Assembly (NCBI RefSeq): GCF_964204645.1
Contig: NW_027437457.1
Span: forward strand, 34,127 to 98,126
Reading direction: 5' to 3'
DNA: 64,000 nucleotides
From: Tubulanus polymorphus
Taxonomy: Eukaryota > Nemertea > Palaeonemertea > Tubulaniformes > Tubulanidae
The notes under the pieces were generated by a model, which made no database searches, was not told where the DNA came from, and saw nothing but the letters and a program-made list of their open reading frames with translations. Made by a program: the position numbers and the translations under genes. Each line of letters opens with the position of its first letter. Positions within the stretch are counted from its first letter, which is position 1. Shown piece by piece: positions 42,478 through 54,239 of this stretch.

Positions 42478-45400
42478 CTATAAGTTATATTTTCCACGCG
42501 TAGGGAATGGATTGACAGCTTGACCCTGACAAAATTCATTAAATATCAATTTGAACAAGAACAAATGGAATATAATAATAAGGAAAGCGATAGCTCCCCA
42601 GAATAATGTCGGTAAACCTCCGTAACTGTGTCCATGACGATGTAACGCGATCACATGATGTTCATGAGCCGGAGCTGAAAATATATAAAAAACAACAATC
42701 AGAGACGCATTACTACGGTAACTCAATAATACAGAGTGAATCTCTTACCCTCGACAATCTCTCGAACATGAATCGCACGTTTCAATAACTCCATATGTTC
42801 TTTATCAGTAGTTATATACAATATAGCAGTGAGGGGACGAGTTAACTTAACCGGGAACTGAGTTCTCTGAGACCTGTCAATCAAACAGTAGTTATATACA
42901 GTATAGCAGTGAGGGGGTGTGGTTAACTTAACCGGGAACTGAGTTCTCTGAGACCTGTCAATCAAACAGTAGTTATATACAGTATATAGCAGTGAAGGGG
43001 GTGTGGTTAACTTAACCGGGAACTGAGTTCTCTGAGACCTGTCAATCAAACAGTAGTTATATACAGTATATAGCAGTGAAGGGGGTGTGGTTAACTTAAC
43101 CGGGAACTGAGTTCTCTGAGACCTGTCAATCAAACAGTAGTTATATACAGTATAGCAGTGAAGGGGGTGTGGTTTACGGGGTGTTGAAACTCACTTGAGA
43201 AGTACAGGAGTATCTAAACATCCAGCATCACACGCGTAATACGGTTTATCATTTCGATCCATCGCTACGTAAATCATCGCTTTATTATCTTCACCTACTT
43301 CAACTGTTATATTTACATGAGTATGGTTACCATAGTTTAATCTACGGAACTCATAATCCCGGTGTAACTCCCGTGGATGCATTCCAAATTCTAAATGATC
43401 CGGTTGAGCTTCTCTTCGAGAATTATCCGTACTGAATTTAAATGCTCCAAAACTGAGCAGCATTGCCTGCAAAATGCCATCAGCTCCTAAAATTATAAAA
43501 CACATTATTACTACACTATAGGGGGCGGAGATATATACAGCTAGGGGAGGGGCTATATACTGCTAGGGGGCGGGGCTATATACTGCTAGGGGGTGGAGCT
43601 GTATACAGCTAGGGGGAGGGGCTCGAGGGAGAATTGTTTTTACCTGTTTGTACCATATTTGTACATCCTTGTTTCTCTAATGTTATGATCCAAGTTTCTA
43701 CAAGTTTCATGATGTTATCTGCTGTATTTGTTCGCGACCACAGAGATGATGATTCCTGCCTGTAAATAAACTACTAATATGTATACAATGTGGGAGTAGG
43801 GGGTGAACTGTATATAGAGCAGGGGAGGCGGGGATTGCACCATATTTTAAGAGGGGGAGACAGTGAAGAGTCAGTCAGAAAGGAAACCGTGCATTTAAAT
43901 GTTCGAATACTGAATAGGTTCAACCTCAAATATACCATTTATCAGACTGTTCTTAGACAGGCTGAGACTGCTCTCAGACAGGAGACAGACTGAGACTGCT
44001 CCCAGACAGGAGACAGGCTGAGACTGCTCCCAGACAGGAGACAGGCTGAGACTGCTCTCAGACAGGAGACAGGCTGAGACTGCTCTCAGACAGGAGACAG
44101 GCTGAGACTGCTCTCAGACAGGAGACAGGCTGAGACTGCTCTCAGACAGGAGACAGGCTGAGACTGCTCCCAGACAGGAGACAGGCTGAGACTGCTCCCA
44201 GACAGGAGACAGGCTGAGACTGCTCTCAGACAGGAGACAGGCTGAGACTGCTCCCAGACAGGAGACAGGCTGAGGCTGCTCCCAGACAGGAGACAGGCTG
44301 AGGCTGCTCCCAGACAGGAGACAGGCTGAGGCTGCTCCCAGACAGGAGACAGGCTGAGGCTGCTCCCAGACAGGAGACAGGCTGAGGCTTCTCTCAGACA
44401 GGAGACAGACTGAGACTGCTCTCAGACAGGAGACAGGCTGAGACTGCTCTCAGACAGGAGACAGGCTGAGGCTGCTCCCAGACAGGAGACAGGCTGAGGC
44501 TGCTCCCAGACAGGAGACAGGCTGAGGCTGCTCCCAGACAGGAGACAGGCTGAGGCTGCTCCCAGACAGGAGACAGGCTGAGGCTTCTCTCAGACAGGAG
44601 ACAGGCTGAGACTGCTCTCAGACAGGAGACAGGCTGAGACTGCTCTCAGACAGGAGACAGGCTGAGACTGCTCTCAGACAGGAGACAGGCTGAGAAGTTA
44701 AGCTGAATCAATAATAGATAGTTAGTTATCTAACATTGGTTAAAGCAGAATAATAATATTAATAATAATAATAATATGTATATGTTGATTGTACATACAC
44801 TAATGTCTTAGATTCAACCAACCTGTCAAAAAATAATTGCAATTTCATTTTCACTTGAATTCTTAATTTAGAATAAAAATCTGTATATACGTAATGATTA
44901 GTGAGTATACTAACAGCGTGTGAGGTCCGGCGTAACATCGATCAGGAAAATATAACTGTTTTTCGATATTAAACTTTCTCGCTGTTGAAACTTGTTTTTC
45001 GTGTAAAGGATTCGTAGAATGACTCAATACGTAGTAAATAGTGCTGTTAATTCTGTCACCGTTCAGAGCTCCAGGTGCTTTAGATAAACTGATCGATAAT
45101 CCAGAACTCCATAACTGTAATAAATAATATACAAACATACAGAGACATCTATTATAAAACCATTATGTTCTAAACGAGAATTTGAATCTGTATCAAACCT
45201 GATTCCAAACTGTTGTATGCTCTTTTTGAAGAGCTGTCGGTTCTAATGCTAATGCTTCTTTCAAATCCTGCAAATAGAATAGTCGGTACATGTCGTATCC
45301 ACTAGAGGGCGGTGTGTGTAATCAAATCTATCCACTAGAGGGCGGTGTGTGTAATCCCTCCACTAGAGGGCTGTGGGTATAATCTATCCACTAGAGGGCG

Positions 45401-48400
45401 GTGTGTGTAATCCATCCACTAGAGGGTGGTGCTCGAAATCTATCCACTAGGAGGCGGTGTGTGTAATCCATCCACTAGAGGGTGCTGTGTATAATCTATC
45501 CACTAGAGGGTGGTGTGTATAACCTATCCACTAGAGGGCGGTGTGTGTAATCCATCCACTAGAGGGCAGTGTGTAATCTATCCACTAGAGGGCGGTGTGT
45601 GTAATCCATCCACTAGAGGGCGGTGTGTATAATCTATCCACTAGAGGGCCGTGTGTAATCTATCCACTAGAGGGTGCTGTCTATAATCTATCCACTAGAG
45701 GGCGGTGTGTGTAATCTATCCACTAGAGGGCGGCGTGTGTAATCTATCCACTAGAGGGTGCTGTGTATAATCTATCCACTAGAGGGCGGTGTGTATAACC
45801 TATCCACTAGAGGGTGGTGTGTGTAATCCATCCACTAGAGGGTGCTGTGTATAATCTATCCACTAGAGGGCGGAGTGTGTAATCTATCCACTAGAGGGCG
45901 GTGTGTGTAATCTATCCACTAGAGGGCGGTGTGTGTAATCTATCCACTAGAGGGTGCTGTGTATAATCTATCCACTAGAGGGCGGTGTGTATAACCTATC
46001 CACTAGAGGGTGGTGTGTGTAATCTATCCACTAGAGGGCGGTGTGTACAATCTATCCACTAGAGGGTGCTGTGTATAATCTATCCACTAGAGGGCGGTGT
46101 GTATAACCTATCCACTAGAGGGTGGTGTGTGTAATCTATCCACTAGAGGGCGGTGTGTATAATCTATCCACTAGAGGGCGGTGTGTATAACCTATCCACT
46201 AGAGGGTGGTGTGTGTAATCTATCCACTAGAGGGCGGTGTGTGTAATCCATCCACTAGAGGGTGCTGTGTATAATCTATCCACTAGAGGGCGGTGTGTAA
46301 AATCTATCCACTAGAGGGCGGTGTGTATAATCTATCCACTAGAGGGCGGTGTGTACAATCTATCCACTAGAGGGCGGTGTGTACAATCTATCCACTAGAG
46401 GGCGGTGTGTATAATCTATCCACTAGAGGGCGGTGTGTGTAATCTATCCACTAGAGGGCGGTGTGTGTAATCTATCCACTAGAGGGTGCTGTGTATAATC
46501 TATCCACTAGAGGGCGATGTGTATAATCTATCCACTAGAGGGCGGTGTGTGTAATCTATCCACTAGAGGGCGGTGTGTATAATCTATCCACTAGAGGGCG
46601 GTGTGTATAATCTATCCACTAGAGGGCGGCGTGTGTAATCTATCCACTAGAGGGCGGCGTGTATAATCTATCTACTAGAGGGCGGCGTGTATAATCTATC
46701 CACTAGAGGGCGGTGTGTATAATCTATCCACTAGAGGGCGGCGTGTATAATCTATCCACTAGAGGGCGGTGTGTATAATCTATCCACTAGAGGTCGGTGT
46801 GTATAATCTATCCACTAGAGGGCGGTGTGTGTAATCTATCCACTAGAGGGCGGTGTGTATAATCTATCCACTAGAGGGCGGCGTGTATAATCTATCCACT
46901 AGAGGGCGGTGTGTATAATCTATCCACTAGAGGGCGGTGTGTATAATCTATCCACTAGCGGGCGGTGTGTGTAATCTATCCACTAGAGGGCGGTGTGAAC
47001 CGTATAATACTCACAGATAAAGCAGTTTGTTCAATTTGATCTCTAATTGTATTGAGTTGATTTTTCTGTACAGGGTCCGAGTAGTGAATAGCACTGATTG
47101 TTATATACTTCTCAGATCTATAACGAAACATTTTTTTTTTGAATTTACAAAAATCACACACTGGAAAATCATGAAAAACAACAATCGATAATAAAACGTA
47201 GAATACTTACTTTCCGGGTTTGATTATTATAGAAGGGGGAATATTTTGAGACACAACAGAAACGACAATGACTAAATCAGATGCAGTAGCTGCTGCTGCT
47301 GCTGTACTAATGGTACCAGTAGTTATTGTATAACTTAATGCTTCACCAGTTCGACTTTGTACACTATAAATAGAGAGAATATACAGTCACAGTCGACTGA
47401 GTTTGATGTTTACAGTTTATCGCAAATTGTTCTTCAATTACTTGATTTGTTTGTTTGATGTGTCTTTCCAGTTTCTCACTCCAGTTACACCAAGATTTAC
47501 AGTCAATCCGTCATTCTATAATTTAAACAATATCTTTAGTACTGTTTTGAGATATCAGTGATGATATGTGTTGCTATAGGGAGGGGGGGTGTGATATTTA
47601 CCGTTGGGTTGAATATACGTATCTCCTGTGATAGAATTGAAGGTCGAGCCCGATGAGCGAATGCTTGGTTACTAATAGTAACGCATAATGAACGCTGAAA
47701 TAATACAACAATTGTAAATCATATGAGTAACCATAGTTACTGGAGCCGCCGAGGAATAACACCACTAAACCATTACCACTAGTGACCCATCATCACAAAT
47801 ATAGAGTAAGTGAAGGGAGAGAGAGAGAGAGTGGGGAAAGAGAGAGGGGGAGAGAGAGAGAGTGGGGAAGAGAGGGAGAGTGGGTAGAGAGTTAGAGTGG
47901 GGGATAAGAGAGGGGGGGAGAGAGAGAGAGAGTGGGGGAAGAGAGGGAGAGTGGGGTAATGCAGAGGGGGAAGAGAGGGGAGAGAGAGAGAGAGTGGGGG
48001 AAGAGAGAGAGTGGGGGAAGAGAGGGAGAGAAAGAAACGGAAAGAACGAAGAGAAAAAATGAAATCTAAAACAAACATGCAAGAAAAAACTTACAACGTA
48101 TTGTTTATTACGGGCTATAGGCCGTTCCAATTCAAAATAAATCTGGTCAGTAGAGAATTATGGGTAATACAGTCAGTAGAGAATTATGGGTTATACAGTC
48201 AGTAGAGAATTATGGGTAATACAGTCAGTAGAGAATTATGGGTAATAAGAAGTTAGAATTATGGGTAAATTTTAGAATGAAACCAACCTTTTTCAAGCAT
48301 TGAATTCTGTGAACGACACCATTATAGAAGTCAGTCACATACGCTCCTATTAGATACATCACTAATACATGTCACAAGAGCTGTCAGATAATTAATATAC

Positions 48401-51400
48401 AGATTAATATTATCAATTAATTACCTTTTCCCTCGTAACCTAAAACTGACGGCGACAAAATAGGAATAAATTCCACAGGCAATGACAGAGACCTCTGGTG
48501 TCGAATATATAATTTACTTAATTCATTGCCCGCTATAGGTGATCCAAATTTACCATTTCCTAAAATCATAATAAAAATACCAACAATTAAAGACTGAATT
48601 GTAACTATACAGCAGGGCCTGAGTATCGAAGTTATCCGTAAGGGTAAATCCTCAATCAGGGTAACAACCACGATAGTAACAATGAGAAACCATGGTTATA
48701 ACTGACGAATTCCAAAATAATCCCAGGGACTAGTTTTCTTCCAAATCTATGAAACCCAGCTCTGGGTTGTGATTAGACAGTTACTAGAATGTATCACTAA
48801 CCTATATATGGTTGATATTGATAACCAGTAGATGGCGTTGGCTCCCTGTTAATTATCACATCGAATTTTGCTGCAGACTTTTTAAATAAATCTAATTTAT
48901 CATCTAAACATTGATCGACACTGCCTGAAAACATAAAGGGCCGTTAGACTGGCTGATATCTGGATTATAGTAAGGGGGGTAGGGGTTTATAGGGCCGTTA
49001 GACTGGCTGATATCTGGATTATAGTAAGGGTGGTAGGGGTTTATAGGGCCGTTAGACCGGCTGATATCTGGATTATAGTAAGGGCGGTAGGGGTTTATAG
49101 GGCCGTTAGACCGGCTGATATCTGGATTATAGTAAGGGCGGTAGGGGTTTATAGGGCCGTTAGACCGGCTGATATCTGGATTATAGTAAGGGGGGTAGGG
49201 GTTTATAGGACCGTTAGACTGGCTGATATCTGGATTATAGTAAGGGGGGTAGGGGTTTATAGGGCCGTTAGACTGGCTGATATCTGGATTATAGTAAGGG
49301 GGGTAGGGGTTTATAGGGCCGTTAGACTGGCTGATATCTGGATTATAGTAAGGGGGGTAGGGGTTTATAGGGCCGTTAGACTGGTTGATATCTGGATTAT
49401 AGTAAGGGGGGTAGGGGTTTATAGGGCCGTTAGACTGGCTGATATCTGGATTATAGTAAGGGCGGTAGGGGTTTATAGGGCCGTTAGACCGGCTGATATC
49501 TGGATTATAGTAAGGGGGGTAGGGGTTTATAGGGCCGTTAGACTGGCTGATATCTGGATTATAGTAAGGGCGGTAGGGGTTTATAGGGCCGTTAGACTGG
49601 CTGATATCTGGATTATAGTAAGGGGGGTAGGGGTTTATAGGGCCGTTAGACTGGCTGATATCTGGATTATAGTAAGGGGGTAGGGGTTTATAGGACCGTT
49701 AGACCGGCTGATATCTGGATTATAGTAAAGGCGGTAGGGGTTTATAGGGCCGTTAGACCGGCTGATATCTGGATTATAGTAAGGGTGGTAGGGGTTTATA
49801 GGGCCGTTAGACTGGCTGATATCTGGATTATAGTAAGGGCGGTAGGGGTTTATAGGACCGTTAGACCGGCTGATATCTGGATTATAGTAAGGGTGGTAGG
49901 GGTTTATAGGGCCGTTAGACTGGCTGATATCTGGATTATAGTAAGGGTGGTAGGGGTTTATAGGGCCGTTAGACTGGCTGATATCTGGATTATAGTAAGG
50001 GCGGTAGGGGTTTATAGGGCCGTTAGACTGGCTGATATCTGGATTATAGTAAAGGGCGGTAGGGGTTTATAGGGCCGTTAGACTGGCTGATATCTGGATT
50101 ATAGTAAGGGGGGTAGGGGTTTATAGGGCCGTTAGACTGGCTGATATCTGGATTATAGTAAGGGGGGTAGGGGTTTATAGGGCCGTTAGACTGGCTGATA
50201 TCTGGATTATAGTAAAGGGCGGTAGGGGTTTATAGGGCCGTTAGACTGGCTGATATCTGGATTATAGTAAGGGGGGTAGGGGTTTATAGGGCCGTTAGAC
50301 TGGCTGATATCTGGATTATAGTAAGGGGGGTAGGGGTCTATAGGGCCGTTAGACTGGCTGATATCTGGATTATAGTAAAGGCGATAGGGGTTTATAGGGC
50401 CGTTAGACTGGCTGATATCTGGATTATAGTAAGGGGGGTAGGGGTTTATAGGGCCGTTAGACTGGCTGATATCTGGATTATAGTAAGGGGGGTAGGGGTT
50501 TATAGGGCCGTTAGACTGGCTGATATCTGGATTATAGTAAGGGTGGTAGGGGTTTATAGGGCCGTTAGACTGGCTGATATCTGGATTATAGTAAGGGGGG
50601 TAGGGGTTTATAGGGCCGTTAGACTGGCTGATATCTGGATTATAGTAAGGGTGGTAGGGGTTTATAGGGCCGTTAGACTGGCTGATATCTGGATTATAGT
50701 AAGGGGGGTAGGGGTTTATAGGGCCGTTAGACTGGCTGATATCTGGATTATAGTAAGGGGGGTAGGGGTTTATAGGGCCGTTAGACCGGCTGATATCTGG
50801 ATTATAGTAAGGGCGGTAGGGGTTTATAGGGCCGTTAGACCGGCTGATATCTGGATTATAGTAAGGGCGGTAGGGGTTTATAGGGCCGTTAGACTGGCTG
50901 ATATCTGGATTATAGTAAGGGGGGTAGGGGTTTATAGGGCCGTTAGACTGGCTGATATCTGGATTATAGTAAGGGCGGTAGGGGTTTATAGGGCCGTTAG
51001 ACCGGCTGATATCTGGATTATAGTAAGGGTGGTAGGGGTTTATAGGGCCGTTAGACTGGCTGATATCTGGATTATAGTAAGGGTGGTAGGGGTTTATAGG
51101 ACCGTTAGACTGGCTGATATCTGGATTATAGTAAGGGTGGTAGGGGTTTATAGGGCCGTTAGACTGGCTGATATCTGGATTATAGTAAGGGTGGTAGGGG
51201 TTTATAGGGCCGTTAGACTGGCTGATATCTGGATTATAGTAAGGGTGGTAGGGGTTTATAGGACCGTTAGACTGGCTGATATCTGGATTATAGTAAGGGC
51301 GGTAGGGGTTTATAGGGCCGTTAGACTGGCTGATATCTGGATTATAGTAAGGGTGGTAGGGGTTTATAGGACCGTTAGACTGGCTGATATCTGGATTATA

Positions 51401-52781
51401 GTAAGGGCGGTAGGGGTTTATAGGGCCGTTAGACTGGCTGATATCTGGATTATAGTAAGGGTGGTAGGGGTTTATAGGGCCGTTAGACTGGCTGATATCT
51501 GGATTATAGTAAGGGCGGTAGGGGTTTATAGGACCGTTAGACCGGCTGATATCTGGATTATAGTAAGGGGGGTAGGGGTTTATAGGGCCGTTAGACTGGC
51601 TGATATCTGGATTATAGTAAGGGTGGTAGGGGTTTATAGGACCGTTAGACTGGCTGATATCTGGATTATAGTAAGGGCGGTAGGGGTTTATAGGGCCGTT
51701 AGACTGGCTGATATCTGGATTATAGTAAGGGCGGTAGGGGTTTATAGGACCGTTAGACCGGCTGATATCTGGATTATAGTAAGGGGGGTAGGGGTTTATA
51801 GGGCCGTTAGACTGGCTGATATCTGGATTATAGTAAGGGTGGTAGGGGTTTATAGGACCGTTAGACTGGCTGATATCTGGATTATAGTAAGGGGGTAGGG
51901 GTTTATTGGACCGTTAGACTGGCTGATATCTGGATTATAGTAAGGGTGGTAGGGGTTTATAGGACCGTTAGACTGGCTGATATCTGGATTATAGTAAGGG
52001 GGTAGGGGTTTATTGGACCGTTAGACTGGCTGATATCTGGATTATAGTAAGGGGGGTAGGGGTTTATAGGGCCGTTAGACTGGCTGATATCTGGATTATA
52101 GTAAGGGTGGTAGGGGTTTATAGGACCGTTAGACTGGCTGATATCTGGATTATAGTAAGGGGGTAGGGGTTTATTGGACCGTTAGACTGGCTGATATCTG
52201 GATTATAGTAAGGGTGGTAGGGGTTTATAGGACCGTTAGACTGGCTGATATCTGGATTATAGTAAGGGGGTAGGGGTTTATTGGACCGTTAGACTGGCTG
52301 ATATCTGGATTATAGTAAGGGTGGTAGGGGTTTATAGGGCCGTTAGACTGGCTGATATCTGGATTATAGTAAGGGCGGTAGGGGTTTATTGGACCGTTAG
52401 ACTGGCTGATATCTGGATTATAGTAAGGGCGGTAGGGGTTTATAGGGCCGTTAGACTGGCTGATATCTGGATTATAGTAAGGGGGTAGGGGTTTATAGGG
52501 CCGTTAGACCGGCTGATATTTGGACTATAGTAAGGGTGGTAGGGGTTTAATACTTACTAGTTCGAAGAGGTGCTTTTCTAAAATTGAAAATATGTGGAGC
52601 GAAATATAGTAATACTAGGAGCATGAGGAACCCAGCGATGACGTATCGACGATTCCTGAAATATAATATAAGTTATATAACTGAGCACATACTGAGTGAG
52701 AAAAAGAGAGAGAGTAAGAATGGAGAGTCTTCTTTCTTACCTGTTCACAGTATTAATGATATTAGATATAACTGGTTTCAT
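42478..52781 (-). CDS. KIAA2013: KIAA2013 orthologue, single-pass-type membrane protein
   Basis: Membrane protein of unknown molecular function conserved in animals. Exons in coding order: 52781..52741, 52655..52558, 48924..48802, 48559..48425, 48346..48288, 48142..48095, 47694..47602, 47515..47442, 47363..47211, 47117..47015, 45267..45199, 45114..44915, 43759..43644, 43486..43195, 42873..42749, 42674..42478. All phases agree; 641 aa (I recall 634 for human). An N-terminal hydrophobic segment ([15 protein letters not shown]) acts as signal anchor or signal peptide. Conserved stretches: [62 protein letters not shown]. The C-terminal span [20 protein letters not shown] is followed by a short NEFCQG tail, as in the human protein. 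Introns 2, 10, 12 and 14 are almost wholly tandem repeat. Confidence 0.94.
42874..43170 (-). repeat. 80 bp array copying the start of KIAA2013 exon 15
   Basis: Three extra copies of a unit that on the minus strand reads TTTGATTGACAG, then the first 75 or so bases of exon 15 (GTCTCAGAGAACTCAGTTCC ...), slightly altered (one insertion/deletion and ACACCC for CGTCCC). The copies keep the acceptor AG but lose the reading frame. The true exon starts at 42873. Confidence 0.93.
43530..43625. repeat. Short tandem repeat in KIAA2013 intron 13
   Basis: Four copies of GGGCTATATACTGCTAGGGG with one or two substitutions. Confidence 0.8.
43945..44695. repeat. 28 bp minisatellite in KIAA2013 intron 12
   Basis: About 27 copies of CAGGCTGAGACTGCTCTCAG + ACAGGAGA, with CTCCCAG and GAGGCTG variants grouped in blocks, which suggests block-wise duplication. 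Confidence 0.95.
45291..46996. repeat. CTCF-consensus-like satellite in KIAA2013 intron 10
   Basis: About 57 copies of a 29-30 bp unit, AATCTATCCACTAGAGGGCG + GTGTGTAT. CCACTAGAGGGCGG matches the CTCF core CCASYAGRKGGCRS at 14 of 14 positions. Copies reading GGGTG instead of GGGCG (roughly a quarter) break it. All motifs point the same way. The array fills nearly the whole 1.75 kb intron between the 47015 and 45267 exons. Confidence 0.95.
47815..48025. repeat. GA-rich low-complexity tract in KIAA2013 intron 6
   Basis: AGAGAGAGTGGGGAAGAGAGG-type purine tract, open in several frames on both strands; not coding. Confidence 0.9.
48145..48260. repeat. Acceptor-proximal repeat in KIAA2013 intron 5
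   Basis: Four to five copies of GTCAGTAGAGAATTATGGGT + AATACA abut the acceptor of the exon starting at 48142. On the minus strand each unit ends CTACTGAC, like the real acceptor CTACTGACCAG, but only the last has the AG in that position. Confidence 0.85.
48945..52552. repeat. 54 bp satellite-like array filling KIAA2013 intron 2
   Basis: About 66 copies of TAGGGCCGTTAGACTGGCTG + ATATCTGGATTATAGTAAGG + GGGGTAGGGGTTTA. The 3.6 kb intron is repeat from 6 bases after the donor to about 20 bases before the acceptor. The 54 bp period makes the plus strand open for 451 codons; not a gene. Variant bases (GGGCC/GGACC, CTGG/CCGG, GGGG/GGTG/GGCG) occur in short runs, indicating higher-order duplication. 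Confidence 0.97.
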
Positions 52782-54239
52782 ATTTATCAACTCTTCTAAA
52801 ATCACGTATAAAATTCTCACTGGTAAACATACAATTAATTTACACAGTTTTACTGATAGTCTAACTATGTGTACAAACATGACATCGCGTCGCCGGTTGT
52901 TCACTTAGATTCTCTCTAAATCCTGTCACTAATTAAACGTTTTTTTTATGGGGCACGTCAACAACAATTTTAACTTCCTCGTTTATCGACAACAGCGCCG
53001 CCTATACTGTGTTTCAATAAATTCCAATTGAATTTGCAATTCAATTCAATATAATTTATATGAATTCAAATCATCTAACGTTAGATGTAGTAGATAAAAT
53101 GAACGGGCATAATCACAACATAAAACGAGAAGTGATAATAATAGCTGCAGTTTATTCTCGATAATTTAATGTCACTGTCGCTATGTTCCGATAGATGGCG
53201 AAAGAGTGAATTACTTGACTTCTCTTTATACCTGTAAATTCTGGTCCAGAACCGAGATTTATGCCCCCCCTGTAATGTTGAACTACGTTTTATTCCGTGA
53301 AAATTAATATAGATGCTTTTCCGAAATAAAAACAAATCCAAAATTCATCCCAGTTTCACAAAAAGGATTAAAGCCTAAATAGATTTAAGATTAACTGAAT
53401 TAATGAAGAAATTAAATCGATTTAAGAGTGTGTGTTGCAGTTTATCAAGTTTTAAAATGCTTGTATGTACTTTCTGTATTTTTTTGTAATTAATTGTAAA
53501 TACTGTTTTTCCTCTAATACCATTTGGAGTGTATTCGTATTCGGATCAAGTTCTCTAGTATCTTGTCATCACACATGCGGCTGTCTCAAGACTGTCGATA
53601 TTTGGCTGGACCTCGTGACTAAAAATCTAGTATAAATTTTGACCTCTTCAATATTTTGCCCCTTCGCATGTAAGTGTTGGTGTGAGGGCTGCGGCGGGTG
53701 ACAATCAAACCCTGGCAAGCAGGGATGGGTTACGCTATATAGATCATGCAACAGAGTCAGATTATTTCACTCAAACTTTTATAGTTCTCTGCAATAACTG
53801 CAAGGCAAACATCTCCTCAGTGATAATAACAAAATCGGGCCATCAATGATTTTAGGAAGCAGATTAGAATGCTTTCTTTTTGAAAGAGGAATTTTGATAT
53901 GACTTTAACCAGGGAAGTGTAATTCCCTGATATGACTAAGGAGCATCAGTGGATTTAGCGTTATATAAATTACCCAGACCATTAAATAATAGAGTTATTA
54001 ATGCAGTTAAAATGAAGTTGAGGTACGTTTGATATTCATATAGATTTTAGTAATCGGTATTTCTGTTATAATCTTAAATTGAGCAGATTTGTAAAGTTGC
54101 CTGGTGTTAATCGACCTCAGGCTATCCTCCAATAGAAATACATTTTAGAAATAATAATCACCCATATCATACATAGAAATCATATTCTTACATATTTACA
54201 TTTATTTTATTTATTTATTTTTTTTATCATTCATGAATC
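52782..54239. other. Intergenic region upstream of KIAA2013
   Basis: No supported gene. The region holds the KIAA2013 promoter and the 3' UTR of the minus-strand zinc-finger gene. A foldback-element-like fragment (GATAGATGGCGAAAG) occurs near 53190. Confidence 0.45.

Noticed and set aside
45291-46996. CRISPR-like array
   Set aside because: Regular 29-30 bp repeats, but there are no unique spacers, and the host is a eukaryote with the array inside a spliced gene.
47765-48130. Ser/Pro/Leu-rich minus ORFs and a Glu/Arg-rich plus ORF
   Set aside because: Translations of a GA-rich tract in an intron of KIAA2013.
49030-51898. Plus-strand ORFs of 217, 95 and 451 codons
   Set aside because: They read a 54 bp (18-codon) repeat inside an intron of the minus-strand KIAA2013 gene; the periodic peptide [16 protein letters not shown] is an artefact of the period.
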